Below are positions 1 through 8,729 of a stretch of DNA of 64,000 bases, one piece after another. The translations under genes and the position numbers were made by a program. Below the pieces are notes generated by a model. The model saw only the letters and a list, made by a program, of their open reading frames with translations, ran no database searches and had not been told where the DNA came from. Origin of the DNA: Sinomicrobium sp. (GTDB lineage Bacteria > Bacteroidota > Bacteroidia > Flavobacteriales > Flavobacteriaceae); assembly GCA_029266035.1 (NCBI GenBank), contig JAJUFH010000011.1, positions 1 to 64,000 of the forward strand, read 5' to 3'. Each line of letters starts with the position of its first letter. Position 1 is the first letter of the stretch.

Positions 1-132
1 TACCTCAACGAGTTTGCTTTTAGGTTAAATCGTTCACAATCCAAACAGACCATTTTTCATAAAGCTATTGAAAGGATGGTAAAACATCAACCCATATATC
101 AATATCAAATTACACAGAACTTAAATACATAA
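1..132 (+). pseudogene. 3' end of an IS1595-type transposase (cut by the window edge)
   Basis: Frame 1 is open from the first base to a TAA at 130-132 and gives 44 residues starting YLNEFAFRLNR and continuing with an FHKAIERM segment. This resembles the C-terminus of IS1595-family DDE transposases, which end in a 'YL.EF.FR.NRR' block. The rest lies outside the window, so I cannot say whether the transposase is intact. It points toward the lnu gene 19 bases downstream on the same strand, so read-through from this element could express lnu. The family call rests on this short motif only. Confidence 0.6.
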
Positions 133-151
133 CTCAATAAAAAATTAGAAA

Positions 152-922
152 ATGACACAGTTACAAATGATTGACAAAACAAAGTCAATAGCTCAAAATG
201 ATAAAAATATTTCTGCCGTATTTATGTACGGGTCATTTACCAAAAATGAAGGGGACAAATATTCAGATATTGAATTCTACATCTTCTTGAAGGATAAAGA
301 AAATTTTTCCGCTGAAAATTGGGTAAGCCAAATTCATCCTTTGGCATTATATTTTACCAACGAGTATGGAAGTGAAGTTGCCATTTTTGAAAATATGATA
401 AGGGGGGAGTTTCATTTTTTGACAAACGACCAAATGGAAGTTATCAAATCGTGGGACGGTTTGGTAGAGTTTAGCGACTTTGACAAGATGACTTTAGTAG
501 ATAAAGAAGATTTATTGACTAACACGCTCAAAGAAATAAAAACTAAAGTACCTGATCGAACAACAAATGAAAATATCCTGTGGTTGAGCCAATCATTGTT
601 GAATGTTTTACTTACAACAAGCAACTTAATTAAACGACAGGAATTTGCTCACGCTTACCAAAGCTTATCAAATGTTCAAAAATATTTACTTTGGTTAATA
701 AGAATTGAAACATACCAAACCAAACATTGGGAAAGTCCAACAAAAAGCTTGGAAAAAGACATAGACCCAGATTGGTATTCGTTATTTCAGGAGACAACAT
801 CAGAATTAGATCCGACAGATATTAAAACAGCTTTCAAGAAGACATTAACATTGACTGAAAAACTTTTTGATAATCTTGGAGTTGAAGCAAAGTTAAAGGG
901 GGTATTAAGGAGAATTGAATAA
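152..922 (+). CDS. lnu: Lincosamide nucleotidyltransferase, Lnu(B/F/H)-like
   Basis: This 256-residue protein should inactivate lincomycin/clindamycin by adding a nucleotide to the drug in the cytoplasm. Residues 25-42 carry the nucleotidyltransferase signature MYGSFTKNEGDKYSDIEFY (GS..., then S-D-x-E acidic pair), followed by EYGSEVAIFENMIRGEFHFL around 70-90, a block I recognise from Lnu(B) and Lnu(F). The length matches that group (about 260-270). The gene is AT-rich (a sampled 60-base line is about 32% GC), unlike the 43-50% core genes to the right and the GC-rich IS91 unit next to it, which supports horizontal acquisition. No promoter is visible in the 19-base gap after the IS1595 fragment. 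An attC-like hairpin follows its stop codon. The exact subtype and drug range cannot be set by eye. Confidence 0.85.
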   Translation: MTQLQMIDKTKSIAQNDKNISAVFMYGSFTKNEGDKYSDIEFYIFLKDKENFSAENWVSQIHPLALYFTNEYGSEVAIFENMIRGEFHFLTNDQMEVIKSWDGLVEFSDFDKMTLVDKEDLLTNTLKEIKTKVPDRTTNENILWLSQSLLNVLLTTSNLIKRQEFAHAYQSLSNVQKYLLWLIRIETYQTKHWESPTKSLEKDIDPDWYSLFQETTSELDPTDIKTAFKKTLTLTEKLFDNLGVEAKLKGVLRRIE

Positions 923-928
923 AAAAAA

Positions 929-1005
929 CTACCGCCAACAGCTAAGGCTTCGTTGCGTCCGCAGGACGAACAATGAAGCCTATGTTGAACGGGACCTTCG
1001 GTAGC
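929..1005 (+). repeat. attC-like imperfect hairpin after lnu
   Basis: Starting seven bases after the lnu stop, this stretch folds on itself in nested arms. The outer arms are CTACCG (929-934) and CGGTAG (999-1004), then CAACA (936-940) pairs with TGTTG (983-987), then the arm 945-960 pairs with 964-981 with one mismatch and a two-base bulge, ending in CGTCC-GCA-GGACG. Long imperfect hairpins with bulged bases directly after a resistance gene resemble integron attC sites, and a GTTATG box follows at 1006-1011. Bases 982-1005 recur in inverted orientation at 3237-3260. The attC identity is inferred from architecture only; it could instead be a terminator or an element end. Confidence 0.5.
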
Positions 1006-1147
1006 GTTATGTTATGGAGATGGCGTTAAAAGCCGTAGGGAGTTATGTTCCGGTTTGTTTTAGCGACGTGGCTTTCCGGTGACGTTGTGAAGGTATTTTA
1101 ACCGGTATTTATTGGCTATTGGACATACCTTCCCTTACCCGTGATTC

Positions 1148-2257
1148 TCACTGTGCATTGACGGGGTCTTTCTTTAATAGCCGTATGAAGGCTGGAGGCG
1201 GGCCACGGACGTCGAAGACCAGTATGGTATGCAGGTTGCCTTGTTTGCAGCAGGGGCATCGCCTGTGTTTGATGGCGGTTGTGTCTTTTCCAGGATTATG
1301 TTCAGGGAACGTTTCCCGGATTTTTTTGAATTTTAGGCGTTTCCAAGTCGAGCTCAAAAAACCATAATGACGGATGCGTACAAAGCGTTTGGGCAATATG
1401 TGCAATGCAAATCGTTTGGTAAACGCTTCCAAGGATAACTGCATCGATCTTTTCTTGGCCTGGTGGCGATAGTCTTTGTATGAGAAGCATACCCCATCTT
1501 CATCCACGCTTTGCAGTCGGTGGTTACTAATGGCGATCTTGTGGGTGTACTTGCCAAGATATTCCACCACAGACTTTGGCCCACCAAAAGATCGCTTGGC
1601 ATAGACCACCCAGGGAGTGCCAAACAAGGATTGAACAGCCTCTTCTCCTATAGATTGTTCGCGCATCAGGGCTACGTACTTTGCCCGGAAGACCTTACCA
1701 AGGGCCTTTACCGGGAAAAGAAACTTCCCGTTGGTACGCACATTTTTCCATTGACCGCTTTTGGAGACTCCCCCACCAGGGACGATGCAGTGCAGGTGGG
1801 GATGCAAACTTAGGTTTTGTCCCCAGGTGTGCAGTACAGCAATCATCCCCATTTGCAGTCCGCGGTTTTCACCGAAGGTATGGAGCGTTTGCCAGGCGGC
1901 CTTAAAAAGCATTCCGTACACCTCCCGGGGCCTGTGCACCGCCAGAACATTCAATGCCGATGGAAGCGTAAACACCACGTGGAAGTATGGAACGGGCAGT
2001 AGTTCATCCCTACGTGCATGAATCCACTGTTCACGCTTATGGCCCTGGCACTTGGGACAGTGGCGGTTCCGGCAACTGTTGTAACTGATACTGATATTCC
2101 CGCACTCATCGCAGGCATCGATATGGCCCCCAAGCGCCGCTGTCCTGCATCGCCTGATGGCCGATAGTGTGCGGAGCTGCCACGTGTTCAACCCCAGTTT
2201 TTCAATATCATCCCCTAAGCGGTCTATTACATCGGCTACTTCGTGCCGGGGCTGCAC
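1148..2257 (-). CDS. IS91-family HUH transposase
   Basis: This 369-residue protein matches the IS91/IS801/ISCR rolling-circle transposases. A zinc-finger-like N-terminus with paired cysteines (CDEC, then CRNRHCPKCQ) spans residues 48-70. The HUH motif HPHLHCIVPGGG is near residue 150, and the tyrosine segment YLGKYTHKIAISNHR is near 235-250, before a C-terminal basic region. It would nick and transfer one DNA strand during rolling-circle transposition. It overlaps the upstream recombinase gene by 22 bases, so the two are probably translated together. The sequence is more GC-rich than lnu and the tRNA side. The precise ends of the element could not be fixed. Confidence 0.93.
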   Translation of the reverse strand: MQPRHEVADVIDRLGDDIEKLGLNTWQLRTLSAIRRCRTAALGGHIDACDECGNISISYNSCRNRHCPKCQGHKREQWIHARRDELLPVPYFHVVFTLPSALNVLAVHRPREVYGMLFKAAWQTLHTFGENRGLQMGMIAVLHTWGQNLSLHPHLHCIVPGGGVSKSGQWKNVRTNGKFLFPVKALGKVFRAKYVALMREQSIGEEAVQSLFGTPWVVYAKRSFGGPKSVVEYLGKYTHKIAISNHRLQSVDEDGVCFSYKDYRHQAKKRSMQLSLEAFTKRFALHILPKRFVRIRHYGFLSSTWKRLKFKKIRETFPEHNPGKDTTAIKHRRCPCCKQGNLHTILVFDVRGPPPAFIRLLKKDPVNAQ

Positions 2258-3111
2258 TGGGCAAAGAGGGTATCGATGGGACTAAAGGGTTTTACCCGGG
2301 AGTATTGGGCCACATGGAGATAATCCAATGTTGTCTCAATACGTTCGTGACCAAGCAGGTTCTTCAAGGTTACGATGTCCATCCCGTCTTCCAGTAAGTG
2401 CGTAGCATAAGAATGCCGGAGCGTATGTGCGCTAACCTGTTTTTTGATCCCGGCCTGCTTAGATGCCTGCCGGATGGCCCAGTTAACACCCCGCTTGCTG
2501 TAACGCCCATCGAAATCGCCCCCGGCCCTGCCACGGGGCTGTCCGTTAAAAATCCAGTCCTCCGGCTTTTCAGCAGCGATGTAGGCCTTCAGCCCGCGAA
2601 CTAAATGCTCAGAAAGGGGTACATACCGGTCTTTTTTGCCTTTGCCCCGTACAATGCGGAGTTGCATCCGGTCAAAGTCAAGGTCTCCTAACCGGACGTT
2701 CCTTGCCTCCATGCACCGAAGTCCACAGCCGTACATCAACCCAATAAGAATACGATGCTTGAGTAGTGTGCAGCCGATTAGCATACGCCAGACCTCCTGC
2801 TTGCTTAACACGACAGGGAGCTTTTTCTCTCGCTTAATCGGAGGTAAGCTCAGGTGAGAATAAGGTCGCCCTTCTGTTTTCAGTAAGGAGCGAAGGCCGT
2901 ACACACAGTGCTTAAAGGAAGTTTGTGACGGCATTTTTGCCTTTTGTTGGAGCATATATAGGTAATCCTGTACCTGATCAGGTTCTAACTCCGTAGGTAG
3001 TTCATTGAAATACAAAGCAATGGCTGCAATATGCCGTGTATAATTGGTAAAGGTGAGCTCACTTCTGCCCAGAATGGACAAATTGCGCCTAACGGTTGTG
3101 GAGTTCTTCAA
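2236..3111 (-). CDS. Tyrosine recombinase linked to IS91
   Basis: This 291-residue site-specific integrase of the XerC/D type has an N-terminal SAM-like core-binding domain (about 1-95) and a C-terminal catalytic domain. Catalytic residues are visible: Arg in YGCGLRCMEARNV (about 130), the HTLRHSYATHLLE box (about 235), LGHERIETT and the nucleophile Tyr in LDYLHV. It lies upstream of the IS91-type transposase with a 22-base overlap. Such pairs are common in Bacteroidota, where the recombinase travels with the transposase. It is not obviously an integron integrase. A 14-base perfect palindrome at 3178-3191 lies 67 bases upstream of its start. Confidence 0.92.
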   Translation of the reverse strand: MKNSTTVRRNLSILGRSELTFTNYTRHIAAIALYFNELPTELEPDQVQDYLYMLQQKAKMPSQTSFKHCVYGLRSLLKTEGRPYSHLSLPPIKREKKLPVVLSKQEVWRMLIGCTLLKHRILIGLMYGCGLRCMEARNVRLGDLDFDRMQLRIVRGKGKKDRYVPLSEHLVRGLKAYIAAEKPEDWIFNGQPRGRAGGDFDGRYSKRGVNWAIRQASKQAGIKKQVSAHTLRHSYATHLLEDGMDIVTLKNLLGHERIETTLDYLHVAQYSRVKPFSPIDTLFAQCSPGTK

Positions 3112-3177
3112 ATCCTTCTACTTCACGCAGTGCACGCTTTACGATGGTGTTTCCCGAGGATCTCTGGGACGCTTTTT

Positions 3178-3191
3178 TTTATCATGATAAA
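3178..3191. promoter_or_regulatory. 14-base perfect palindrome upstream of the recombinase
   Basis: TTTATCATGATAAA is identical to its reverse complement and lies between the recombinase start (3111) and the right-hand repeat motif (3237). It could be an operator for the recombinase-transposase pair or part of an element end. No protein can be assigned. Confidence 0.35.
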
Positions 3192-3236
3192 ATGAATTTT
3201 GATTACTTTAGCTAAGTTAGCCCAAGAGCCGGAAAA

Positions 3237-3380
3237 GCTACCGAAGGTTTAGTTCAACATCGGCTATGCGCAATAGCGGTTAAGTGCTAAACCGAAAGTT
3301 TTTGCATATATTTATCGTCCGTGCCAAACTGAAAAATTCGGTTTCAAAATCCGCTACTGCGCATAGCCGCGGAACGTTAG
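3237..3380. repeat. Second palindromic module, inverted partner of the one after lnu
   Basis: Bases 3237-3260 match the reverse complement of 982-1005 at 21 of 24 positions, with the three mismatches adjacent. Next, 3261-3279 (starts CGGCTATGCGC) pairs with 3351-3369 with a single mismatch in 19, and AAACCGA (3289-3295) pairs with TCGGTTT (3338-3344), giving a hairpin of about 109 bases. The module ends with AACGTTAGCCACAAGC just before a tiny ORF. Together the two modules bracket the IS91/recombinase unit. Confidence 0.6.
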
Positions 3381-3401
3381 CCACAAGCTAAAAATCGAAA
3401 A

Positions 3402-3503
3402 ATGACCAAAAAGAGATTTATTGAATATACTTTAAGAATAGTCATTTATGCTATTGTGACTCTGACCTTAGATGCAGATATTGAATTTAAAACTTATGAT
3501 TGA
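3402..3503 (+). CDS. Tiny hypothetical ORF after the palindromic module
   Basis: A 33-codon ORF starts with ATG right after the second hairpin and begins MTKKRFIEYTLRIV, ending at TGA 3501-3503. It has a basic start and a hydrophobic middle (IVIYAIVTLTL), so it could be a truncated membrane protein left over from a cassette. There is no homology I recognise and it may not be expressed. Confidence 0.2.
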   Translation: MTKKRFIEYTLRIVIYAIVTLTLDADIEFKTYD

Positions 3504-3603
3504 AACTCTTGTGTTGATGGTGGAATGTCGGGAAAATATCGGAATACATATTAATCAATAAGACAATATGCAACAGTGTAATGTGGTGATTTTTAAAAAA
3601 GTA

Positions 3604-3624
3604 AAAGGGAGCAGTGCTCCCTTT
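3604..3624 (-). terminator. Intrinsic terminator of tRNA-Leu
   Basis: AAAGGGAGC and GCTCCCTTT form a perfect 9-base stem with a three-base loop. On the minus strand it starts 15 bases past the tRNA 3' end and is followed by a T-rich run, a standard Rho-independent terminator. Confidence 0.85.
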
Positions 3625-3639
3625 ATCTAACTTAATTTG

Positions 3640-3721
3640 TGCGCTCGAGAGGATTCGAACCTCCACACCTTGCGGCACTGCCGCCTGAAGACAGCGTGTC
3701 TACCAATTTCACCACGAGCGC
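3640..3721 (-). tRNA. tRNA-Leu(CAG)
   Basis: The minus strand gives an 82-base class II tRNA. The acceptor stem is GCGCTCG/CGAGCGC with discriminator A, the D-loop reads AAATTGGTAGAC, and the anticodon stem CTGTC/GGCAG encloses TTCAGGC with anticodon CAG. An extended variable arm follows (GCC-GCAA-GGT), then a T-arm GGAGG-TTCGAAT-CCTCT. CCA is not encoded. The tRNA borders the mobile region on its left, a common place for integration, but no repeated copy of its 3' end was seen. Confidence 0.95.
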
Positions 3722-4174
3722 AATTCAATAAATCATCCCTTAAAAAGGTAGGCAAAACTACATAAACTTCAGGAATCTGCAAAGACTATTTTTTAAAACT
3801 TTTTGCCGGTTTTTTATACTTTTGTTTTTTGTTTTGTTATATGTAGGCACTCTGACTTCTACGCACTATTCCTCAAATAAATTGGAGCACTTCACAACTC
3901 CTCCCTTTAGACAAAGGGAGGTACCCGAGCAAAGCGATGGGGAAGGGTTCTGACAGCCAGAGTCCCTGGAGTAGCTTTCAGAACCTGTGATATCGGAATG
4001 GTTTGGGCTTTCATACCTCCGGTATGCCACCGACTGGAAGAGGCAACAACAAATCGCACCACATTAATTCGTCAATGGGGGTGGACGCAAAATTTTGCGT
4101 CTCTACAGCGTCTGACACATATAAAATTGTAATTGCTCCTAACAACTACGAACTAACAACCAATCAACTCCCCA
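3722..4174. other. Gene-free gap with dispersed repeats
   Basis: No convincing gene is present. The gap holds an inverted repeat CTCCCTTT...AAAGGGAG near 3901-3927, an 18-base perfect palindrome at 4084-4101 (GACGCAAAATTTTGCGTC), and a copy of the AACTACGAACTAACAAC repeat near 4143-4160 that recurs at about 43174. These look like intergenic repeats of the host genome. No promoter for the tRNA could be identified with confidence. Confidence 0.6.
4084..4101. repeat. 18-base perfect palindrome
   Basis: GACGCAAAATTTTGCGTC reads the same on both strands and is followed by TCTCTAC. It is the core of a short repeat type found between genes in flavobacteria, more likely a dispersed element than an operator, since no gene starts nearby. 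Confidence 0.5.
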
Positions 4175-7100
4175 CTACATATTCCTCCTGTACTGCCCTC
4201 CTACTTCAAAGAGTGCTTCGGTGATCTGACCCAGAGAACATACTTTGGTGGCTTCCATAAGCTGTTCGAAAATATTTTTGTTGGCTATGGCGGCCTCTCT
4301 CAGCTTTTGCAATTGGTGTTCTACTTCTTTCGGGTAGGCTTTTTTAAGGTTTTCTACCGTTTGTATCTGCTGTTGTTTTTCCTCTTCGGTTGCACGAATA
4401 ACCTCTCCGGGAATCACTGTAGGTGATCCTTTCGAACTCAGAAAGGTATTCACTCCGATTATGGGAAACTCGCCATTGTGTTTCAGATTTTCGTAATACA
4501 GGCTCTCTTCCTGTATTCGGCTTCGCTGATACATGGTCTCCATAGCACCCAGCACCCCTCCCCTTTCGGTCAGACGGTCGAATTCGGCCAGTACGGCTTC
4601 CTCTACTAAGTCGGTCAGCTCTTCGATGATAAAGGCTCCTTGTATGGGATTTTCGTTTTTGGCCAATCCGAGTTCTTTATTGATAATGAGCTGTATGGCC
4701 ATAGCCCTGCGCACACTTTCTTCGGTGGGTGTGGTTATCGCTTCGTCGTAGGCATTGGTATGCAGCGAATTACAATTGTCATATATGGCATATAGGGCTT
4801 GTAATGTAGTACGGATATCATTAAAATCGATCTCCTGTGCGTGCAGCGACCGTCCGGAAGTCTGTATATGATATTTTAACATCTGTGCCCTTTCGTTAGC
4901 TCCGTATTTGTACTTCAGTGCCTTGGCCCATATTCTACGGGCTACACGACCTATTACGGCGTACTCAGGGTCTATGCCGTTGGAAAAGAAAAACGACAGA
5001 CTCGGACCAAATTTATTGATATCCATACCCCTACTCAGGTAGTATTCCACATAAGTAAATCCGTTGGCCAGTGTAAAGGCTAATTGAGTAATGGGGTTGG
5101 CCCCTGCCTCGGCGATATGATATCCGGAGATGGAAACGGAATAAAAATTCCGAACGCTCTTGTCTATAAAGTACTCTTGCACATCTCCCATCAGTCGCAA
5201 TGCGAATTCTGTAGAGAAAATACAGGTGTTTTGCGCCTGGTCTTCTTTGAGGATATCGGCCTGTACCGTCCCCCTCACCTGAGCGAGGGTGCGGTGTTTG
5301 ATCTCTTCATAGACTTCTTTGGGAAGTACTTGGTCGCCGGTGATTCCCAGCAATAGCAATCCCAAACCGTCATTCCCTTCGGGCAACTGCTTTGCACCCG
5401 AGGGCGAATGGTATTCCGGACGCGGCAGTCCCTTGTCGTCGTACAGCGCTTTGAGTTTTTTCTCCACCTCTGCTTCCAGTCCTTGTTCCCTGATATAGCG
5501 TTCACATTGCTGATCTATAGCTGCATTCATAAAGAAGCCGAGCAGCATGGGTGCGGGTCCGTTGATGGTCATACTCACCGAAGTCTTAGGATCGGCAAGG
5601 TCGAAGCCGGAATAGAGCTTTTTGGCATCGTCTAAGCAACATACGGAAACCCCGGCATTACCTATTTTACCGTAAATATCTGGTCGTCTCCCGGGATCGT
5701 TACCATAGAGGGTAACCGAATCGAATGCGGTAGACAATCTCTTGGCTTCCATACCCAGACTTACATAGTGAAAACGCCGGTTGGTTCGCTCCGGTCCGCC
5801 CTCTCCTGCAAACATACGCGTAGGGTCTTCTCCCTCTCTTTTAAAAGGGTATAGCCCGGAGGTAAAAGGAAATTCTCCCGGCACATTTTCCTGTAGTGAC
5901 CAACGGAGTATATCGTCCCAGCCTCTGTACTTGGGCAATGCTACTTTTGGGATTTCTGTATGCGAGAGCGATTGGGTATGGGTTTTGATACGGATTTCTC
6001 TATCTCTTACTTTAAACAGAAATTCCGGGTTTTTATAACGGGTGATTTTGTTTTTCCACTCGCATATCGTTTGCCAATGATGCGGATCGAGCTCTATTTT
6101 TACCCGGTCGAACTCTGCCAACAACAGCTTTAGAAACGGATGTTGTTTCTCACTGCAAGCTGCAATGAGTTTATCTCCGTCTACTCCGTTTTTATCTATA
6201 ATTGTATCCGGATCTTTTATCCCGCTAATACTGCACATCGTCAAGCAAATACCGTACAACTGTCTGGCCACATCGAGTTGTTTTGTGACCACCTCGTCAT
6301 AATTTCTGTTGCTGTCGGCAATTTCGGATAGATAGCGAACGCGTTTAGGCGGAATCACAAAGATCTTTTCGCTCATCTCATCGTGTCGCTCAAAAGAAGA
6401 TTGTAGCTCAGCTCCGGTCTTTTCCGCTACTTTGTCCATTACACAGCGGTACAACCTATTCATCCCCGGATCGTTAAACTGCGATGCTATAGTGCCGTAT
6501 ACCGGCAGGCTATCGGTATCGGCATCCCACAGCAAGTGATTTCGCTGATATTGTTTTTTCACGTCTCGAAGCGCGTCCAATGCCCCTCTTTTGTCGAATT
6601 TATTGATGGCTACCAGATCGGCAAAATCGAGCATATCTATTTTTTCGAGTTGGGTAGCTGCTCCGAATTCGGGTGTCATCACATAAAGAGAAACATCGGA
6701 ATGATCGAGAATCTCGGTATCCGACTGTCCGATGCCTGAGGTTTCGAGTATTACCAAATCGAAGGCTGCACTTCGGAGCACTTCTACCGCTTCAGCTATA
6801 TGTCGCGACAGGGCGAGATTGGACTGTCTGGTGGCCAGTGATCGCATATACACCCTTTCGTTATTGATAGCATTCATACGAATACGATCGCCCAACAGGG
6901 CTCCCCCTGTCTTTCTCTTAGAGGGGTCGACCGAGAGGATACCGATGGTTTTTTCCGGAAAATCGGTGAGAAAACGGCGTACCAGCTCGTCTACAAGACT
7001 CGATTTACCGGCACCTCCTGTTCCGGTGATTCCCAGTACCGGGACGGTTTTCCCTTTGTCCGGGGCCCGGAAGTGCTTTTCGAAAGCCCGATGGTCATTT

Positions 7101-7624
7101 TCCGCCAGTGTAATAAGCCGGGCTATGGTATTTACATCCTTCTCCCGAAGCTTCCCGCTGATATCCAGGCCCTCCTCAAACGCCGGAAGCTGGAAATCGG
7201 AGCGCTCCACCAGGTCGTTGATCATGCCCTGCAATCCCATTTCCCGGCCGTCATCCGGGGAGTATATCCTCGTGATCCCGTATTCGTGAAGTTCCCGTAT
7301 CTCTTCGTGCAGAATGACGCCACCGCCACCGCCAAAGATGCGGATATGCCCTGCGCCCCTTTCCCGGAGCAGGTCGTACATATACCTGAAATATTCGTTA
7401 TGCCCGCCCTGATAAGAAGTCATCGCAATGGCATTGGCATCTTCCTGTATGGCCGTGTTGACGACCTCTTCCACACTGCGGTCGTGCCCCAGGTGGATCA
7501 CTTCCACTCCTGTAGCCTGTATGATACGGCGCATGATGTTAATGGCCGCATCATGCCCGTCGAAAAGCGATGCGGCAGTTACGATCCTTACCTTGTGTTC
7601 GGGTTTATAGGGTTGTGTATTCAC
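4175..7624 (-). CDS. icmF: Fused isobutyryl-CoA/methylmalonyl-CoA mutase with GTPase chaperone (IcmF type)
   Basis: This 1149-residue protein joins three parts. An N-terminal B12-binding domain (about 10-145) has the D22-G23-H24 lower-ligand motif. A MeaB/ArgK-type P-loop GTPase (about 195-420) has GTGGAGKSS near 203. A C-terminal acyl-CoA mutase barrel (about 560-1130) includes [20 protein letters not shown]. The order and length fit the IcmF family, which interconverts isobutyryl-CoA and n-butyryl-CoA (or related branched acyl-CoAs) using adenosylcobalamin, while the GTPase protects cofactor loading. Substrate preference over methylmalonyl-CoA is not certain by eye. No B12 riboswitch is visible upstream; a TAnnTTTG box lies at 7757-7764. 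Base composition changes inside the gene: bases 7021-7260 are about 58% GC versus about 48% at 6361-6600 by hand count. Confidence 0.93.
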   Translation of the reverse strand: MNTQPYKPEHKVRIVTAASLFDGHDAAINIMRRIIQATGVEVIHLGHDRSVEEVVNTAIQEDANAIAMTSYQGGHNEYFRYMYDLLRERGAGHIRIFGGGGGVILHEEIRELHEYGITRIYSPDDGREMGLQGMINDLVERSDFQLPAFEEGLDISGKLREKDVNTIARLITLAENDHRAFEKHFRAPDKGKTVPVLGITGTGGAGKSSLVDELVRRFLTDFPEKTIGILSVDPSKRKTGGALLGDRIRMNAINNERVYMRSLATRQSNLALSRHIAEAVEVLRSAAFDLVILETSGIGQSDTEILDHSDVSLYVMTPEFGAATQLEKIDMLDFADLVAINKFDKRGALDALRDVKKQYQRNHLLWDADTDSLPVYGTIASQFNDPGMNRLYRCVMDKVAEKTGAELQSSFERHDEMSEKIFVIPPKRVRYLSEIADSNRNYDEVVTKQLDVARQLYGICLTMCSISGIKDPDTIIDKNGVDGDKLIAACSEKQHPFLKLLLAEFDRVKIELDPHHWQTICEWKNKITRYKNPEFLFKVRDREIRIKTHTQSLSHTEIPKVALPKYRGWDDILRWSLQENVPGEFPFTSGLYPFKREGEDPTRMFAGEGGPERTNRRFHYVSLGMEAKRLSTAFDSVTLYGNDPGRRPDIYGKIGNAGVSVCCLDDAKKLYSGFDLADPKTSVSMTINGPAPMLLGFFMNAAIDQQCERYIREQGLEAEVEKKLKALYDDKGLPRPEYHSPSGAKQLPEGNDGLGLLLLGITGDQVLPKEVYEEIKHRTLAQVRGTVQADILKEDQAQNTCIFSTEFALRLMGDVQEYFIDKSVRNFYSVSISGYHIAEAGANPITQLAFTLANGFTYVEYYLSRGMDINKFGPSLSFFFSNGIDPEYAVIGRVARRIWAKALKYKYGANERAQMLKYHIQTSGRSLHAQEIDFNDIRTTLQALYAIYDNCNSLHTNAYDEAITTPTEESVRRAMAIQLIINKELGLAKNENPIQGAFIIEELTDLVEEAVLAEFDRLTERGGVLGAMETMYQRSRIQEESLYYENLKHNGEFPIIGVNTFLSSKGSPTVIPGEVIRATEEEKQQQIQTVENLKKAYPKEVEHQLQKLREAAIANKNIFEQLMEATKVCSLGQITEALFEVGGQYRRNM

Positions 7625-7756
7625 TGGTCTGAATTTTGTGTAGTTGCGGAATGTCCCGTTTTCGTCCCATTCCGGAAAAATCCTGTTTAAAAACCCGGTA
7701 ATGATGTTTTATTTACAACAAAACCTCGTTTACGCGGGTGCAATTTAATGAATTAT

Positions 7757-7764
7757 CAAAAATA
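7757..7764 (-). promoter_or_regulatory. Candidate -7 box for icmF
   Basis: The minus strand reads TATTTTTG, an exact match to the Bacteroidota -7 consensus TAnnTTTG. It implies a leader of about 125 bases. No clear -33 TTG is seen, so it is a weak call. Confidence 0.3.
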
Positions 7765-7874
7765 ATAAGATTTTAGTTCATATTTGTAATTTTTATAAAA
7801 TATCGGGACACCTCTGAAATTACCGTTCTTTTTTCACTTAATTTTAGGCCGGACAGTATCCAACCTGAAACAGC

Positions 7875-8729
7875 ATGAACAACATTACTTTACTGATATC
7901 CTGTAAGGATGCCGAAGGGATCATAGCTTCGGTGACGCGTTTTATTTTTGAAAAGAACGGCAATATCGTATATATCGATCAGCACGTCGATGCAGAGCAC
8001 GGCATTTTCTTTATGCGGCTGGAAAGCCAGTTTGCCATAAGTCCGGGTACCCCGGAAGCCTTCCGCAGTGAATTTGCCGAAAACATTGCTTCCCGTTACG
8101 GCATGACCTGGGAACTGTATACCGACCGGAAGAAACCCGGAATGGCCCTTTTTGTTTCCAGGTATGATCACTGTCTTTACGACTTGCTGGGCCGGTATAA
8201 TTCGGGAGAACTTCACACAGAGATTCCGTTTATCATCAGTAATCACAACGACCTGCGGTCCGTAGCCGACCGTTTCGATATCCCCTTTCACCATATCCCG
8301 GTGACACGCGACAACAAGGAGCAGGCGGAATCAGAGCAACTGCGCCTCCTGCAGGAAGCCGGGGTAGATTTTATCGTCCTGGCGCGCTATATGCAGATCG
8401 TATCTCCCCGTATCATAGACCACTACCCCGGCAGGATTATCAACATTCACCATTCCTTTCTCCCGGCTTTCCCGGGTGCCAGGCCCTATCATTCCGCTTT
8501 CCGGCGGGGTGTCAAGATCATAGGGGCTACCAGCCATTATGTGACGGAAGAGCTCGATGCCGGGCCCATCATAGAGCAGGATATCGCACGGGTCACACAT
8601 GCCCATTCCATCAATGACATGGTCATGAAAGGGCGCGACCTCGAAAAGATCGTACTGGCCCGGGCCGTAAAGCTCCATATTTCGAGAAAAGTGATGGTCT
8701 ATAACAACAAGACTATCGTTTTTTCGTAG
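7875..8729 (+). CDS. purU: Formyltetrahydrofolate deformylase
   Basis: PurU (284 residues here) hydrolyses 10-formyl-THF to formate and THF, balancing one-carbon units and feeding formate to purine synthesis. An ACT domain covers about 1-80 (begins NNITLLISCKDAEGIIASVT). The formyl-transferase fold covers about 88-275, with IINIHHSFLPAFPGARPYHSAF and TSHYVTEELDAGPII holding the catalytic His and Asp. The length matches the family. It is divergent from icmF across a 250-base AT-rich gap and stands alone. Confidence 0.95.
   Translation: MNNITLLISCKDAEGIIASVTRFIFEKNGNIVYIDQHVDAEHGIFFMRLESQFAISPGTPEAFRSEFAENIASRYGMTWELYTDRKKPGMALFVSRYDHCLYDLLGRYNSGELHTEIPFIISNHNDLRSVADRFDIPFHHIPVTRDNKEQAESEQLRLLQEAGVDFIVLARYMQIVSPRIIDHYPGRIINIHHSFLPAFPGARPYHSAFRRGVKIIGATSHYVTEELDAGPIIEQDIARVTHAHSINDMVMKGRDLEKIVLARAVKLHISRKVMVYNNKTIVFS

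Larger units (their letters stand above)
3112..3639. other. Gap between recombinase and tRNA-Leu
   Basis: This gap holds the 14-base palindrome, the second palindromic module, the tiny ORF at 3402 and the tRNA terminator at 3604-3624, each listed separately. I see no other gene. It forms the right edge of the mobile region; the exact junction with core chromosome is not visible. Confidence 0.6.

Noticed and set aside
1511-2021. Plus-strand ORFs opposite the IS91 transposase
   Set aside because: Antisense shadows caused by the high GC content of the transposase gene.
2236-3111. Integron integrase (IntI) for the lnu cassette
   Set aside because: The recombinase is overlapped with the IS91-type transposase, a standard pair in Bacteroidota, and I could not see the extra IntI-specific segment.
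4084-4101. 18-base palindrome as an operator
   Set aside because: No gene start within range and it looks like a dispersed intergenic repeat.
6732-7690. Long plus-strand ORFs opposite icmF (185 and 205 codons)
   Set aside because: They lie antisense to a well-conserved gene and show no domain.
7625-7874. Possible cobalamin riboswitch before the B12-dependent mutase
   Set aside because: I saw no B12-box-like conserved core and the gap is mostly A/T; the same holds for the 33-base gap before the BtuF-like gene.
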